Source: Glandiceps talaboti (lineage: Eukaryota; Hemichordata; Enteropneusta; Spengelidae). Taken from it: a stretch of DNA of 64,000 bases. The position numbers were made by a program, and so were the translations under genes. Positions 11,249 to 22,500 of this stretch are shown here, piece after piece. The notes below the pieces were generated by a model. That model did not search any database. It had not been told where the DNA came from and saw nothing but the letters and a program-made list of their open reading frames with translations. Every line of letters begins with the position of its first letter. Within the stretch, counting starts at the first letter, position 1. The stretch lies in the NCBI RefSeq assembly GCF_964340395.1, contig NC_135567.1, forward strand, positions 6,792,399 to 6,856,398. The letters are read 5' to 3'.

Positions 11249-11360
11249 TACTACTTTCCCATGCTTGTATATAATTCACTATCGATAAGTTTGTAAAAGA
11301 TACACTGGTTGCTAATGTAAACAAAAAAAATTGTGTTCAAATGGTGGCACATCTCTGAAC

Positions 11361-11419
11361 TTTACCCCCTTTAGCCTCGTTCTGATCAAAATCTGGGTAC
11401 CTTTCCGTAGAGGTGTATT
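11361..11419 (-). repeat. Right terminal inverted repeat
   Basis: 'ccctttagcctcgttctgat' ... 'ggtacctttccgtagaggtg' is the inverted partner of 4974-5031. The truncated transposase starts about 110 bp inside it. Confidence 0.85.
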
Positions 11420-11429
11420 CCCTTGACCC

Positions 11430-11720
11430 CACTGTAATTACTGAAGGCTTCCTAATTTAACTTGCATCATAATTGGGGTTGACTCCATAATTTTTATTTC
11501 CATTAGTTTTGCTTTTTAAAACTATATACAATGGAGTCTAGTTATCCTGAAACAGAGTATTCTGGTTTGAAAAAAATCCTATTCACATCTCACTGTCAGT
11601 CACAACAAAATTCCTACCAAAATTACTACCTGAGGTACATTTCTTTCTATCAGATATTGATATTGAATTTCATCATAACAGGAGGCATACATGATGGATG
11701 TGGCTTATTTCAAAAGTAAG
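11430..11720 (+). repeat. Dispersed repeat 'tactgaaggctt'
   Basis: Starts 'attactgaaggcttcctaat', continues 'tgctttttaaaactatatac', 'tctagttatcctgaaacag' and 'cctaccaaaattactac'. Copies lie at 46430-46700 and 53935-54215, and part at 51820-51900. At 46.43 kb it directly follows a HINE-like terminal hairpin. The frame 11531-11719 is accidental. Confidence 0.7.
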
Positions 11721-12104
11721 AGGGTAACAATTTAATGCAGCTTATTCCTCATTTGTTTTGGAGAAACCCCCCCCCCCTCCGTCTAGTTTAGTATTTTTTC
11801 AGAGACTCTTCCGATTCCTCAGACCTCCCCAGGTCATAATGACTCCTCCCTAATAAAGTATAATGAAAAGACTATCATTTATTTTCACTCATGAATAGTT
11901 AAATTAGTTTACTCAGAAGACATAGTGGTCCTTCTAACAAGACTTATAAAGTTATGTACATTAATCAGAACTTTAACCTGGAAAAATTTTATGCAATGGC
12001 TAAGGGGTGTACTGCCAATTTATCATTAAAGGGGAACACAACTCCAGAAAATACAACCGTTTCCATAAAGTTAAAATGTACACCATGTGTATTCATAAGT
12101 AATG
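11721..12104. other. No recognisable gene
   Basis: AT-rich; contains a C-rich tract near 11767-11779 and the block 'aacacaactccagaaaatac' at about 12035, which recurs near 13650. Confidence 0.4.
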
Positions 12105-12216
12105 TCCCCACCAAATACTAAGGCGATCGGTCAGACGGACACACACACACACACACACTCACACACATTTCACCATGCTTATAGCCCTACTGAACCTAAT
12201 TCAGTTGTGCTAAAAA
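12105..12216 (+). mobile_element. HINE-like element, 3' terminal fragment
   Basis: 'ccaccaaatactaaggcgat', a (CA)n run, then the family's hairpin end 'ctactgaacctaattcag' followed by 'ttgtgctaaaaa'. The upstream body is absent. Confidence 0.7.
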
Positions 12217-12389
12217 TGGTGACTCTCACATACCGGGTAATCTGACGTTTGTGCATCAGTACATCCAGTAATGGTTGACAGCAAGTCACATGCAGGTCTC
12301 CCATGTGTGTATTTCCCATCAGACTCAAATGCCAAAATGCACATGTACATGGAGAGATTTTCTCACAAAGTGCAACATGGGGAAAACAG

Positions 12390-12960
12390 GTCTAAACAAT
12401 TAGTTAAGAAATGTTATTAAGTCAGTGTACTGTGACCAAACTATGACCCACCTACACATGCATCTTAGACATCTCAGATTGAATTTAACTTTGACAAAGA
12501 TTCCTTTAACTTCCTGAAGGGTGATTGACTGTACTTGTCAAATACACTAAATGATTTGATCATACTACAGCATTGAACAATTCACTGCATGTACAAGTTT
12601 CACAGCCAATTACTTCTGGTTTATATAAACATTCCTGGCAAAACCTCTTGGAAATTACATGGTTTAGCATTAGGTGTGAACAAACTATATGAAGGGTTAA
12701 CTCAATATTTATCATGGAGCATTTCTCGTAGCACTTTATGTTTTCTATAATACGGGCATGACCATTTTTATACGGAGTGTAGAAGAGACCATGATATTGA
12801 TGGGGATGATACAAGTGACCATTTTGATGGGGAGGGTACAGAATGCTGACATTACACTATGACAAGGATTGCTTTCTATTTAATGTCTACTATTCCTCAT
12901 TGCACAGATGCATAAATGTGGATATCAAAAGGTTGGTCAATTTGATGAGGGGGGGGGGGG
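12390..12960 (+). repeat. Diverged repeat shared with 35030-35690
   Basis: Shared blocks include 'ctaaacaatta', 'cagtgtactgtgaccaaa', 'acatcttagaca', 'gcatttctcgtagcactttatg' and 'tctactattcct'. It ends near a G tract at about 12949-12961. No reading frame is preserved between the copies. Confidence 0.55.
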
Positions 12961-14987
12961 GTTAATATTAGCAATGTGAAGCTCCGAGGACTGTGATAGA
13001 GTCTATGTCATTGGCTGTTGCAAGTGCTCCATGTACATTCATGGAATGTGATAAACTCATAAATGTCAACAATGGTCTACCCTTTTCATAGATACATAAT
13101 TTCAAACATTATTTGTATTTTCTGCATAAAGCTTATGGAATATTCTAAATTATTTTCATCTGATTTGATATTTGTACAGGATAAAATCATTACTTATGCA
13201 AATTAGCATTAATCATGCAAGCCACTCCCACCAAAAGCTATTCAGCTCTAAGTTGCAACCTGAAAATGCAGCATAGTAAATTGCAAAACATTTGCTTCAC
13301 TACCTTTTGAGATATCAGTGGAACAAAATTTCTGCACAGACACACAAACATAGAGCAAGGCAGTTGCATGATATCAGCTCCCATTCGGGAGCTAAAAACA
13401 ACTTGTCCATTCCATTACCACCATGGCAATTTAAAAAGCTCCACCCAAGAAACGGCATGGAGATACACACATACCTACACAAGCGTATTATTTCACAGAA
13501 GTGGGATAATTATGGCCATATATGCCTTTAAATCATTCATACCAATATTTTGGGGAGAACTCACATACATTTCAATTCTTGTCACTGAATACACATGGTG
13601 TACATTTTGTACATGGCTAAGGTGTATTCTGGCAATTCACATTAAAGGGAACACAACTCCAGAAAATACAAACATTTCCATAAAGTTTGGTTGCTAGGGA
13701 ACCATTCCATGATTTTGTATCACCTGCATGACATGTTATTTCAGAAATACACCAAGTTTAAGTTCTGATCTATAACCATAATTTTATTTTTTTTTCTAAG
13801 GACCACTATATCTTCTGAGTAAACTAATTTAACTCTTCATGACTGAAAATGAATGAAAACAGAGAGTGATTTAGAGAGTCAAATTCCTTCGCAAGTCGGC
13901 AAAAACACAATAAAATCTAGTCCCTTTCTACCTAAATATTTCTGTATTGAGTATAGGGCAAACATGTGATCCATGGAAAATGTTTTCTTAAAACCAGCCT
14001 GGCATTCTGTTTTTGACTCGATTCAGCCCACTGAGTTTGCCTTTCATTCAGTCCAGTATTAAATAATTTACTGAAGTTACTTAATAGTCTGATACCTCTA
14101 TATAGTTATTGACATTTTTGTATCACCTGACTTGTGAAAGGGGACTATCATTCCCTGACCCCCCCCCCCCTTCATAGTTTCATATAATAAATTTTCAAAT
14201 TAAGTGGTACATCATGAATAATACCTATAGTTCAGAAGTTTGTATTCCAACAATGTGTGTAAGACCGAAAATCTATGGTCTTACCCAAAATCTATGGTCT
14301 TGCCCAAATGGGAGGTATTCAGTTTAAATCTGGTTAACTCAATACTTTCACTTACATGTTAATTATGATGGTACATGTATATATTCAAACTGTGTCATAA
14401 ATTGAAATATAAAAACAAATACACATATTTAATATGCATCTTGGTGAGAAATTATCAGTACTACATTGTTGATGTGTAACTGTTATTATATGTGTAATAA
14501 TACGCCTCCTGCTCTCCGTTACATCAGAAAAATTACCTCTCGCAGCAAGATATGGAACGGTATTTGGCAAATAACATATACATATATGTGTAATAATACG
14601 CAGACAGTATGCAGATGAAAGTATCCAAATTACAATTGCAAAAATGATTATCTTGTGTTGACCTTTGACCTAATTATCATGTCTTATTATGTTCGGAGCT
14701 TCTCTGTTTATGTTCAAAACTTTCGCGCAAATATATTTCGGATGAATGATAGTCAATAAACTATTCTGCGACACATGATTTTTACTTCTTCCAATTGAAT
14801 TGGTCAGTTCAGGATTTTATGATATGTACAAATTTCAACAAAATGATTATATCTAATGATTACTATTAGAATGGATAAATTAATACTGAATATTACAATG
14901 TACTTGTTTACTGAAATTGTGTGTCATCTTGACCATAAATCATACTAATGTCTAACTTCTAGACATCATAGAATGGATCTATTATTG
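12961..14987. other. No recognisable gene
   Basis: Contains a short palindrome 'agctcccattcgggagct' (about 13377-13394), the repeated block 'aacacaactccagaaaatac' near 13650, a C tract at about 14159-14170 and two copies of 'tgtgtaataatacgc' near 14490 and 14587. The frames at 13292-13697 and 14385-14570 show no motif or splice support. Confidence 0.4.
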
Positions 14988-14993
14988 AGAAGA

Positions 14994-15058
14994 GTTTAGT
15001 TTAGTTTAGTTTAGTTAAGTTTAGTTTAGTCTAGTTTAGTTTAGTTTAGTTTATTTCA
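14994..15058 (+). repeat. (TTTAG)n minisatellite
   Basis: About twelve 5-bp units with a few substitutions. Not a telomeric type. Confidence 0.85.
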
Positions 15059-15477
15059 GTAAAACAACAAGATCGACAGTACAGATATACAAATAAAAAC
15101 TGGTACAGATTGTCGAATTACTTGGATAACCCACAAAGTCAAAGACTTGTTTCCGCCGGGGTCCATAAGAGAGCCGTCATTATTTAAGGCCGGGGGGATG
15201 GGGGTGTCATATGATTTGGAAAATCCAAAACTTGAGTTACCCCCCCCCCCCTCAGTGTCTATGTTTACTTCAATTCAATGTTAACAGCACCTGTAACTTT
15301 TTTTCAGCTGTTCAGTTTTTAGCAGGTGGCATCAGACAATAGTAATCACAATGAAGCATTCGAATGCTGCCATAAATGTCTTATCAATGTCAAGGACATA
15401 TAAAGAAGTCAAAGTACTCTCATATCGACAGTTCCTTCAATGTTGTAAAAAAAGCAATGTCAGTACTAAAGGTGTGG

Positions 15478-15666
15478 GAAGAGATTGGAGAAATGCTTTT
15501 ATGTAATGGAATTAGAATATCAGCTATTAGTAATTCAAGTGAGCAGTGGAAAAAGCCTAAAGTAGAAGATCAGAGATGCCTTGGAATTTTCTTTATGTAA
15601 TGGGATTGGAAAAGCAACTTTTGGTAATTCAAGTGAGCAATGTAAAAAGCCTAAGGTAGAAGATCA
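15478..15666 (+). repeat. Tandem duplication, 93-bp period
   Basis: 'tatgtaatgg' ... 'ggtaattcaagtgagca' ... 'aaaaagcctaa' ... 'gtagaagatca' occurs twice at a 93-bp offset. The frame 15376-15600 crosses the first copy only; I do not recognise its product and do not call it a gene. Confidence 0.6.
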
Positions 15667-15758
15667 CTGCTTAGACAAAGCAGAGATAGATAAATTTTAA
15701 CGGTTGACTCCAGCATATGTAAATACACTGGATGGATGGACAAAAACATTAAGGATAT

Positions 15759-15776
15759 ACCTCTCTGTGTGTGTGT

Positions 15777-15812
<36 letters not shown>
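15759..15812 (+). repeat. (GT)n microsatellite
   Basis: Nearly pure GT dinucleotides with one 'atg' interruption. Confidence 0.9.
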
Positions 15813-15815
<3 letters not shown>

Positions 15816-16276
15816 GTGGATGGATGGGAAACATAATAAAACCTCTAAATATATGAATGTATAGAATATGAAGCTAAAGTTGAATATAATTTTTCTCAAA
15901 ACTACAAATGAATCACACACCAACGAAAAAAGACTACTAACTTTAAGTTTTTGAACAACATATTAAATTTCCAGATGTCAATGTAAATCATTAGTGACAG
16001 AATTAAAGGGGAGCAAAACTGAAGGCAATACAAGTTTCTGGAGAGTCTTTATATAGTTTTATATCACCTACCAAATTTTGGGTTTTCAGAGAAACAGCAA
16101 GTTCGAGGTTTGCTATTTGAATGGCTTCTTTTCTTACAAGTCAAAGCCAGGGTATCAAGCATATTTAAATATTCAGTAGATGCACATTGAACATTCTTGA
16201 CCATTGATATGAAGGAAACAGACACTTATTTCAAAATGAATTTAATGAATATTTAAATTTTATATCTTTTTTGCAG

Positions 16277-17381
16277 AAGAGGTCAAGCATGTCCCCATGT
16301 TGGTGCTTTGCTGTTTTTGCTAGCTGAGATTATTGCTAGTGGACATGAGACTCTTCCAGATGATGCCTCCTGCACAGATGTCTTGTGCCCAGTGGTCATT
16401 ACCCCAAAACAGCACATGTAACATCTAAAACCATGTGGGATGTGGAGATAAAGAAATTCTCTGTCAACAGAACATCAAATACAAAGGACTATGCACCACA
16501 AGTTGCTCCACAATTGAAGCCTGAAGAAAATTATCAGCGAGTGCTTAAACTGGTATATGATGTTCAAAATGCAAACAAACAATCAGCAATGCCACCTGTT
16601 GTGAAAAAAGTAGATGTTAATCATTTTCATGTTGACCATTTACATTTACCAGAACCCACTATTGTGACAGACATGCCAGAACATTGTCATGAGTTTGACG
16701 TCCCATTTTGTTACGAGGAATCAATTGTGGCCTATCCATTACCAGTCTACAAGCGCCATCATCAGAATGGTTTGATCAGAGAAAAGGAACAATTACAGGA
16801 AGTAAAGTATACAGAATCATGTCCTACTTGAAAAACCATAAAACAGATCCAAACAAGATAGCGAAAGACATTATCCAATATGAATTAGATTCAAATCTGA
16901 ACACTAGTATTCCATCATTAGCCTAGGGAATAAAAAATGAAGACAAAGCTGTCAAACAGTATATCAGTGATCTAAGTACAAAATGCAAGGATGTAAAGTT
17001 TACCAGACCAGGTTTACTTATTTATTATACCAAGTTTACTTGTTCATTATACCAGGTTTACTTGTTCATGATACATACCCATATATTAGAGTTAGTCTTG
17101 ATAGGATTATTATCTGCTCATGTCATGGCAAAAAGCTAGTGGAAGTGAAATGTTCCTATTTTTATCGTAATCAGTACTTGATGGATATTGTGAAACAAGG
17201 TAAACTTGACTATGTCCATGTGGTTGACAATGAAATCTTTGTAAAGAAAGGGCAGTCTAGGGGCTATTTTGAGCAAATAACTCTTCAGTTAGCACTGTCA
17301 AAGGTAACTAGACCTGAAATGCTTGTCTGGTCAAAAGTGGGATACATTGTTATTCCAGTTCAATTTGATGAAGTGTACTGA
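16277..17381 (+). pseudogene. SWIM zinc finger/YqaJ exonuclease exon, frameshifted
   Basis: A strong acceptor ('tatcttttttgcag') ends at 16276. The exon opens in a phase that fits the GG left by exon 3 at 7081 and reads RGQACPHVGALLFLLAEII, the C-x-H half of a SWIM finger, then SCTDVLC. The coding frame then changes three times: near 16390-16420, near 16710-16745, and at 17007-17072. The segments read MWDVEIKKFSVN...; SSEWFDQRKGTITGSKVYRI, GIKNEDKAVKQY; then PYIRVSLDR (catalytic Asp kept), KKLVEVKCSY (E-x-K kept), YFEQITLQLALSK and YIVIPVQFDEVY. A TAG lies at 16924-16926. 'gcaataaata' follows the stop near 17410 as a possible polyadenylation signal. Unlike the 8071 exon, its nuclease motifs are complete. 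It lies outside the mapped terminal repeats. Confidence 0.83.
17007..17072 (+). repeat. 22-bp triplication inside the YqaJ exon
   Basis: Three head-to-tail copies of 'accaggtttacttgttcatt'-like units, starting at 17007, 17029 and 17051. The first two have 1-4 differences from the last. The extra 44 bp changes the reading frame exactly at this point. Confidence 0.9.
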
Positions 17382-17439
17382 GAGAACTCAGTACATTTGT
17401 ACTTCCTGCAATAAATACATTTTTTGCCGATTACATTGT

Positions 17440-17620
17440 TCCAGAAATTCTGACTGAAAGAGTCAAATTGGGATGAAAGTGATGGTAAGGGGTAGACCAT
17501 TCGATATCCTGGGGGGGGGGGGGCTTGGAAGATTTGTGGAGAGTCATTATTTTTTTTCCCACCTGCTTGCCTGAGAATTATTTTTTTTCTCCTTCGCCTA
17601 TGCTGGCAACTTTTTTTTTC
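17440..17620 (+). repeat. Poly-G/poly-T repeat, inverted copy at 19380-19560
   Basis: 'aggggtagaccattcgatat' then 'cctgggggg', 'cttggaagattt' and long T runs. The reverse complement of 19390-19560 gives the same order. The two copies form a loosely matched inverted pair about 1.9 kb apart. Confidence 0.65.
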
Positions 17621-17665
17621 TTTGCTTCTTTGAGATATCCGGATTTTTGTTGATGTCAATGTTGA

Positions 17666-18600
17666 ACACCTACATTTGTTGCCACAATTTTCTGTTTGGT
17701 TTTCGCACAAGGTAATACAGAGAGTAAAAAGATGCTGTTCTACCGGGGTATCACACACAGATTATATTTAGAAAACTACATATTTCATACATGTTTGATT
17801 TTCAATTAAAGAAACATAATTGACAGTTTTTATGCCATGGTATGATGCCACACTGAAAATACAAATTGGAAACTTGACTGGTGAGCTCAGACATTCAGAT
17901 AGACCGGTCAGTTTCTCCAGCTCGGGGGGGGGGGGGGTCAGTGTTTTTTCCATTGGGCCAACAAAAAGTCACTGACCCCTGTGAATAAAGTTTCATAGCA
18001 TCTGACAGTAAGCTGTAGAGGGAAGAGCTTTGAAACTGGGATATGTCTACCTCTTGTGTGAGTGTGTGTGAATGGGGGGGGGGGAGGTTCTAGAAGCCTG
18101 GAGGTTTTTACTTCTAAAGGCAATGTTTAGGCTATTCACAGACACTTTCAGACAATAATTTGCAAGCTTTACAAGACAGCTCTAACATGTAAAAAGCAAC
18201 TACACATGGTTGAAACATTTTTGAAATAAAGTTTCATAGCATCTTGACAGTAAGAGGTGTAGGGAAGAACTTTGATTTGAGGTTTGGACATGTCTACCTC
18301 TTACGGGGGGTCGTAGGGGGTCTCCCCCTAGAAGCCCTGGAAGTTTTTTACTTCTAAAGGCAATGTTTAGGCTATCCACAGACACTTTCAGACAATAATT
18401 TGCAAGCTTTACAAGACAGCTCCAACATGTAAAAAGCAACTACATAAGGTTGAAACATTTTTGAAATAAAGTTTCATAGCATCTTGACAGTGAGAGGTGG
18501 AAGAAAGAACTTTGATTAGAAACTGGAACATGTCTACCTCTTATGTCGGAGGAGGGTTCTAGGGGGTCTCCCCTAGAAGCTTTTCAAGTTTTTTACCAAT
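17666..18600 (+). repeat. Dispersed repeat with G-rich tandem units
   Basis: 17666-18120 is closely matched by 29539-30043 ('cacctacatttgttgccaca', 'aaaaagatgctgttcta', 'atagaccggtcagtttctcc', G tract). Two further G-rich units continue to about 18600 ('agtttcatagcatcttgaca', 'caagctttacaagacagct'), of the same type as 1-420. The proline-rich minus-strand frames here simply cross the G tracts. Confidence 0.75.
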
Positions 18601-19379
18601 TTTGGTGAATCTTATTGTTGGTTTAACGAATGAGTGGCCTCTGGGGTGATGGAGTCCAAGCCCCCCCCCCCTGCCAAATCTGTAGTTTTTTGTTTCTATC
18701 TAGGTAATTTTTAGGTTATTCATAGCCTCTGAGATATATATTGCCAAGCATCGAAAAGCTAAGTAAATGTAACCTTTTTAAATAAGTGTTCCATGTTATA
18801 AAAGTGGGCCTGTAACATTGGTATAGGGGCATTGATATTGCATGCATAGTAACGTTACTGATGTGTGAGAGCACTTTAGGAGGTCATACCTAGTGTACAA
18901 TAGAAACTTGAATTTGAGTTGTGGTGTCGATGTGTAGTGTCTGAAATTGGAAGTATATCATCCCTTCTGACAAATTCATACTGAAGAGACGAGAACACTT
19001 TAGATTAAGTTCTTTTATAAACTATCCAATAGTATGAAGATTACAAAACCTTCAAGTTCACTTTTGCCCCAAAGTGCAAGATAAGTGAAGCACTGATTGT
19101 GAAACAGCCAAAGACTTACATGGCATGTTCTGTAACTAGTGTGGTAGCTAGGTAATACATGTTTTTTATATGTATAATTTTATGTATAGTTATGTTTGAA
19201 CCCTTACATGAAGTAATATTTAAACCATTTATGAAAGAAACAAAGACAAGAACAAATATATATATGTACCACAGGCTAACGAAACTGACTGGTCCCTGAC
19301 ATGTGTTTGAAACTGTTTGTCATGATTTGACAAGTGTCCTGGTTGGAGAGGTACGAGCAGGTTGAACAGTATACTCGAA
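18601..19379. other. No recognisable gene
   Basis: AT-rich, with a C tract at about 18660-18670. No exon or RNA gene seen. Confidence 0.4.
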
Positions 19380-19560
19380 CCTGTGCATCATTTCCCTGCC
19401 AAGATATTTTTTTTTCTAGCAGCAGTGGTCCATCTTTTTTTTTCCATCACCCACTCATATCCGGATTTTTTTTTCAAGCAAATCCACTTGGCATCTTTTT
19501 TTCCCCCGAAATCTTCCAAGCCCCCCCCCCCCCAGGATATCAAATGGTCCACCCCTAATG
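19380..19560 (-). repeat. Inverted copy of the 17440-17620 repeat
   Basis: Reads 'ccaagccccc', 'aggatatcaaatggtccacc' on the plus strand. The frames 19334-19558 and 19362-19565 lie within it and are not coding. Confidence 0.65.
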
Positions 19561-20071
19561 ATTAGTAAAAATTATTGAAAGATACTCATGTCTTTTTTTC
19601 TACTTTGAGATTTGGGACCCTGAAGAGATGGAAAAATGAGTTGAAGGGAAACACCATACCACTTGGTGAAATAATTGTATATTTGTGTGTAAGCTTTTGA
19701 GTTGTAGATGACCATGATGACTCATGATTCATTTTTAGCATTCAATGGACAAACTAACAAGATTCAAGTCCATCCAAAGTTAAAAAAAATGCATTTATTT
19801 CTCCAGGAATGGTGTCCCCTTTTCTGGATTGGCACCATTAAAGGGGCATGGTTTGCAACTTCTATTTTTATTTTTATTTTATTTTATTTTATTTATTTAT
19901 TTATTTATTTTTTTTTTTTGGGGGGGGGGTTCATTTTGGTTACTTATATGTACCACTGACTGTAACTTGTCTAATGGCCAGTAATCCACATGCAAAGCCC
20001 ATACCCTGTTACCTATTGTATGCTATACTATAACATAATATGACAGACCCCCACGGCTTCACAATGGATGG
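19561..20071. other. No gene; T-rich low-complexity run at 19862-19929
   Basis: (TTTTA)n/(TTTA)n grading into poly-T and then poly-G. The hydrophobic frames 19708-19959 and 19848-20033 come from this run. Confidence 0.55.
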
Positions 20072-20196
20072 TAGAGCATACACAATTTATTTTCACGAGT
20101 GATTCGGTTTATTCTGTCGCCGTATTTACACGAGTGATCCTGAAAATACAGCAGAATATACCAAGTCACTCATGAAAATAACTTCTGTATGCTCTA
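20072..20196. repeat. 125-bp foldback (MITE-like)
   Basis: Left arm 'tagagcatacacaatttatt', 'ttcacgagtgattcgg', 'tattctgtcgccgtatt'. Right arm, inverted, 'aatacagcagaatatacc', 'agtcactcatgaaaata', 'acttctgtatgctcta'. The arms pair over about 55 bp with scattered mismatches around a roughly 12-bp loop. Confidence 0.65.
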
Positions 20197-20740
20197 GAGC
20201 ACTTATATTACACTATGGCAAGGATTGTTTTCTTTCTTCCTACTATAAAATTGATGTACTGATTTGGTACCTAAGGGAGTGAACACACCATTCCTTGTAC
20301 ATGATGGACGTGTTGAAGGTGATCCTCAAATGTTGTATTACAGTTGAGTATCTTCTAGAAATAGTTGAACTATGTTGCAATTAAGAATAACCATAGTAGT
20401 TCATCATTCGCAGTTAATATCACCAATAAACCTATTCAAAAATCATCCCTACAAAACATATTGTACCTGTATAACCCATTGTAATTAGCATTTGGTTACA
20501 AAAAAAAATTCTTCATTCCACGAGTTATGAAAATCGTGTGTTGCTACAGTGGACATTCTTTTAGAAAAGGTTTGAACCAGATTTAAACTGAGTGCCTCAA
20601 ATAATGGCTAAATCATAGGTTTTTTGTTCCTAAAATGTACATACATTGTCGGAATGCAAGTATCTGAGTTATAGCTAGCTTGTATGGCATACAATTATAA
20701 CTAAACTTTAATTATGAAACCTTATGAAATTTGACAAAAA
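20197..20740. other. No recognisable gene
   Basis: AT-rich. 'acactatggcaaggattg' near 20212 also occurs near 12855. Confidence 0.4.
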
Positions 20741-20862
20741 TTAGTAATGAACCATTACGATTATAAACTACATCAATTAAACCATCAATGCCAAAAAAAA
20801 ATTAGTAATGAACCATTACGATTATAAACTGCATCAATTAAACCATCAATGCATGTACTAAA
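20741..20862 (+). repeat. 61-bp tandem duplication
   Basis: 'ttagtaatgaaccattacga', 'ttataaact', 'catcaattaaaccatcaatg' occurs twice in succession, nearly identical, so it is recent. Confidence 0.85.
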
Positions 20863-21579
20863 CAAGTCTCCATAGGAGATAACCCCCCCCCCCTTCAAAT
20901 GTGACTAAATGGAGACATGATTTAAAAGAAATCGGTGGCAACAAATGAATAGTACAAAATGTCTGTGACAATGCAGGGTATTGCTAAATGTCAGTACCTG
21001 AACCTGAAGATCCAGATCTAGGTCAAAGGTCAATGTCTAATTTGAATGTCTAATCTTATTTGAATGGGGTTTCTATGTATTACAGTTTTTGAGTTACGAT
21101 TTTAACTACAAATATGGCTCCATTCGGTGAAAGTGATATGACACCAAAGATAATGCTTGTGTATAATTCCTTAGGATATATCCTATTAATGCACACTTCA
21201 ATTCAATAAAGTTTAGTACATACTCCAAACATAACTAATCACACATGTTCTGAAAACTTGATATAACCTTTAGTTTTAATCACTCATTTGCATAATTAAT
21301 GATTTTTTAATAATTGTTTCATACTGTAAACTGTTTTATACAACAAAATAAAATTTTACAAAATGCTGTTTTGTATACTTCTTTATTCAGAGGTAGGTCA
21401 GAATATCATCCCTTGGCCATGTTTTGGGATGATATCACGACCATACTGACAGAGTGTGAAATATTTGGCAGGATGGCAGAAATTACATGAGAGACCAAGT
21501 TGAGTTATATCTCCCACCCCCCTAAAATATTATGCACCCTAATTTGATGTTGCTCTCTAAAATATCAATCTGTGAAACC
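20863..21579. other. No recognisable gene
   Basis: AT-rich, with a C tract at about 20882-20893. No gene signal. Confidence 0.4.
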
Positions 21580-22423
21580 ATTGTTCACAAAAGCTGTTGC
21601 TAGGTATATTTGCATACATTTTTAGAATATTTATTCATTTGTCTATTAATCCCTGTTATCATTACAATATACATAACAATTTGGCTGTTGCTATGCACGT
21701 GGTCTTGTTGCTAGGGAAATTTGCATATATTTTTGAACATACATTCACTTGTTTATTAATCCCTGTTATCTTTGCATGGCATGATATAATTTTGCTGTTG
21801 CTATGGGTGTGGTCTTGTTGCTAGGCATATCTACATACAATTTAACAATTCTCTTTCATTTCCCATCACCAGTGTTATTTTAGCATTATGTCATTGTTGA
21901 CCTGTTGCTATGGGCGTGGTCTTGTTGCTAGGCATATCTACATACAATTTAGCAATTCTCTTTCATTTCTCATCACCAGTGTTATTTTAGCATTATGTCA
22001 TTGTTGACCTGTTGCTATGGGTGTGGTCTTGTTGCTAGGCATATCTACATACAATTTAGCAATTCTCTTGCATTTCCCATCACCAGTGTTATTTTAGCAT
22101 TATGTCATTGTTGACCTGTTGCTATGGGCGTGGTCTTGTTGCTAGGCATATCTACATACAATTTAGCAATTCTCTTTCATTTCCCATCACCAGTGTTATT
22201 TTAGCATTATGTCATTGTTGACCTGTTGCTATGGGTGTGGTCTTGTTATTCAATCATTTGACAGTGGCATGGGTGTGGCCATGGTTGCCTGGGCCAATTA
22301 CGCAAGTATGGCATATACTAACAATTTTCAGACTAACAGTAACACTTTCAGAATCATAACCAAATTTCATCCCCTCTAGTTTGAGAGGTAAAGCTCAATA
22401 TCAAATCACTTACATCATCTACA

Positions 22424-22460
<37 letters not shown>

Positions 22461-22500
22461 GGCATTTCACCTTGAGTAAACTTGTAGTTCAGTGTTAAAG
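21580..22500 (+). mobile_element. HINE-like element, subfamily B
   Basis: Begins in the tandem core. Two or three diverged units (21597-21820) are followed by near-identical 107-bp units whose 'ctaggcatat' starts at 21821, 21928, 22035 and 22142. The body has 'aacactttcagaatcataac' and 'tttgagaggtaaa', then (GACA)n at 22426-22461 and an end block 'ggcatttcaccttgagtaaa', 'tgtagttcagtgtt'. The same end occurs at 41580-41640, which defines the subfamily. Confidence 0.75.
21821..22249 (+). repeat. 107-bp tandem array (4 units)
   Basis: Four units differing at only a few positions (for example gggcgtgg versus gggtgtgg). They are much more alike than the flanking core units, so a recent local expansion is likely. 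Confidence 0.88.

Larger units (their letters stand above)
4974..11419 (+). mobile_element. ISL2EU-like DNA transposon, two genes, decayed
   Basis: A 6.4-kb element bounded by inverted repeats of about 58 bp. A SWIM/YqaJ nuclease gene starts 35 bp inside the left repeat on the plus strand; a DDE_Tnp_4 transposase reads inward from near the right repeat on the minus strand. The pairing of a THAP/DDE_Tnp_4 transposase with a YqaJ-type exonuclease is, as far as I know, characteristic of ISL2EU elements of the PIF-Harbinger-ISL2EU group. The transposase has a catalytic substitution, a nonsense codon and a missing N-terminus, and the last nuclease exon has two stops, so this copy should not be autonomous. 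The right flank is another dispersed repeat (11430-11720). Target-site duplication could not be fixed. Confidence 0.78.
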
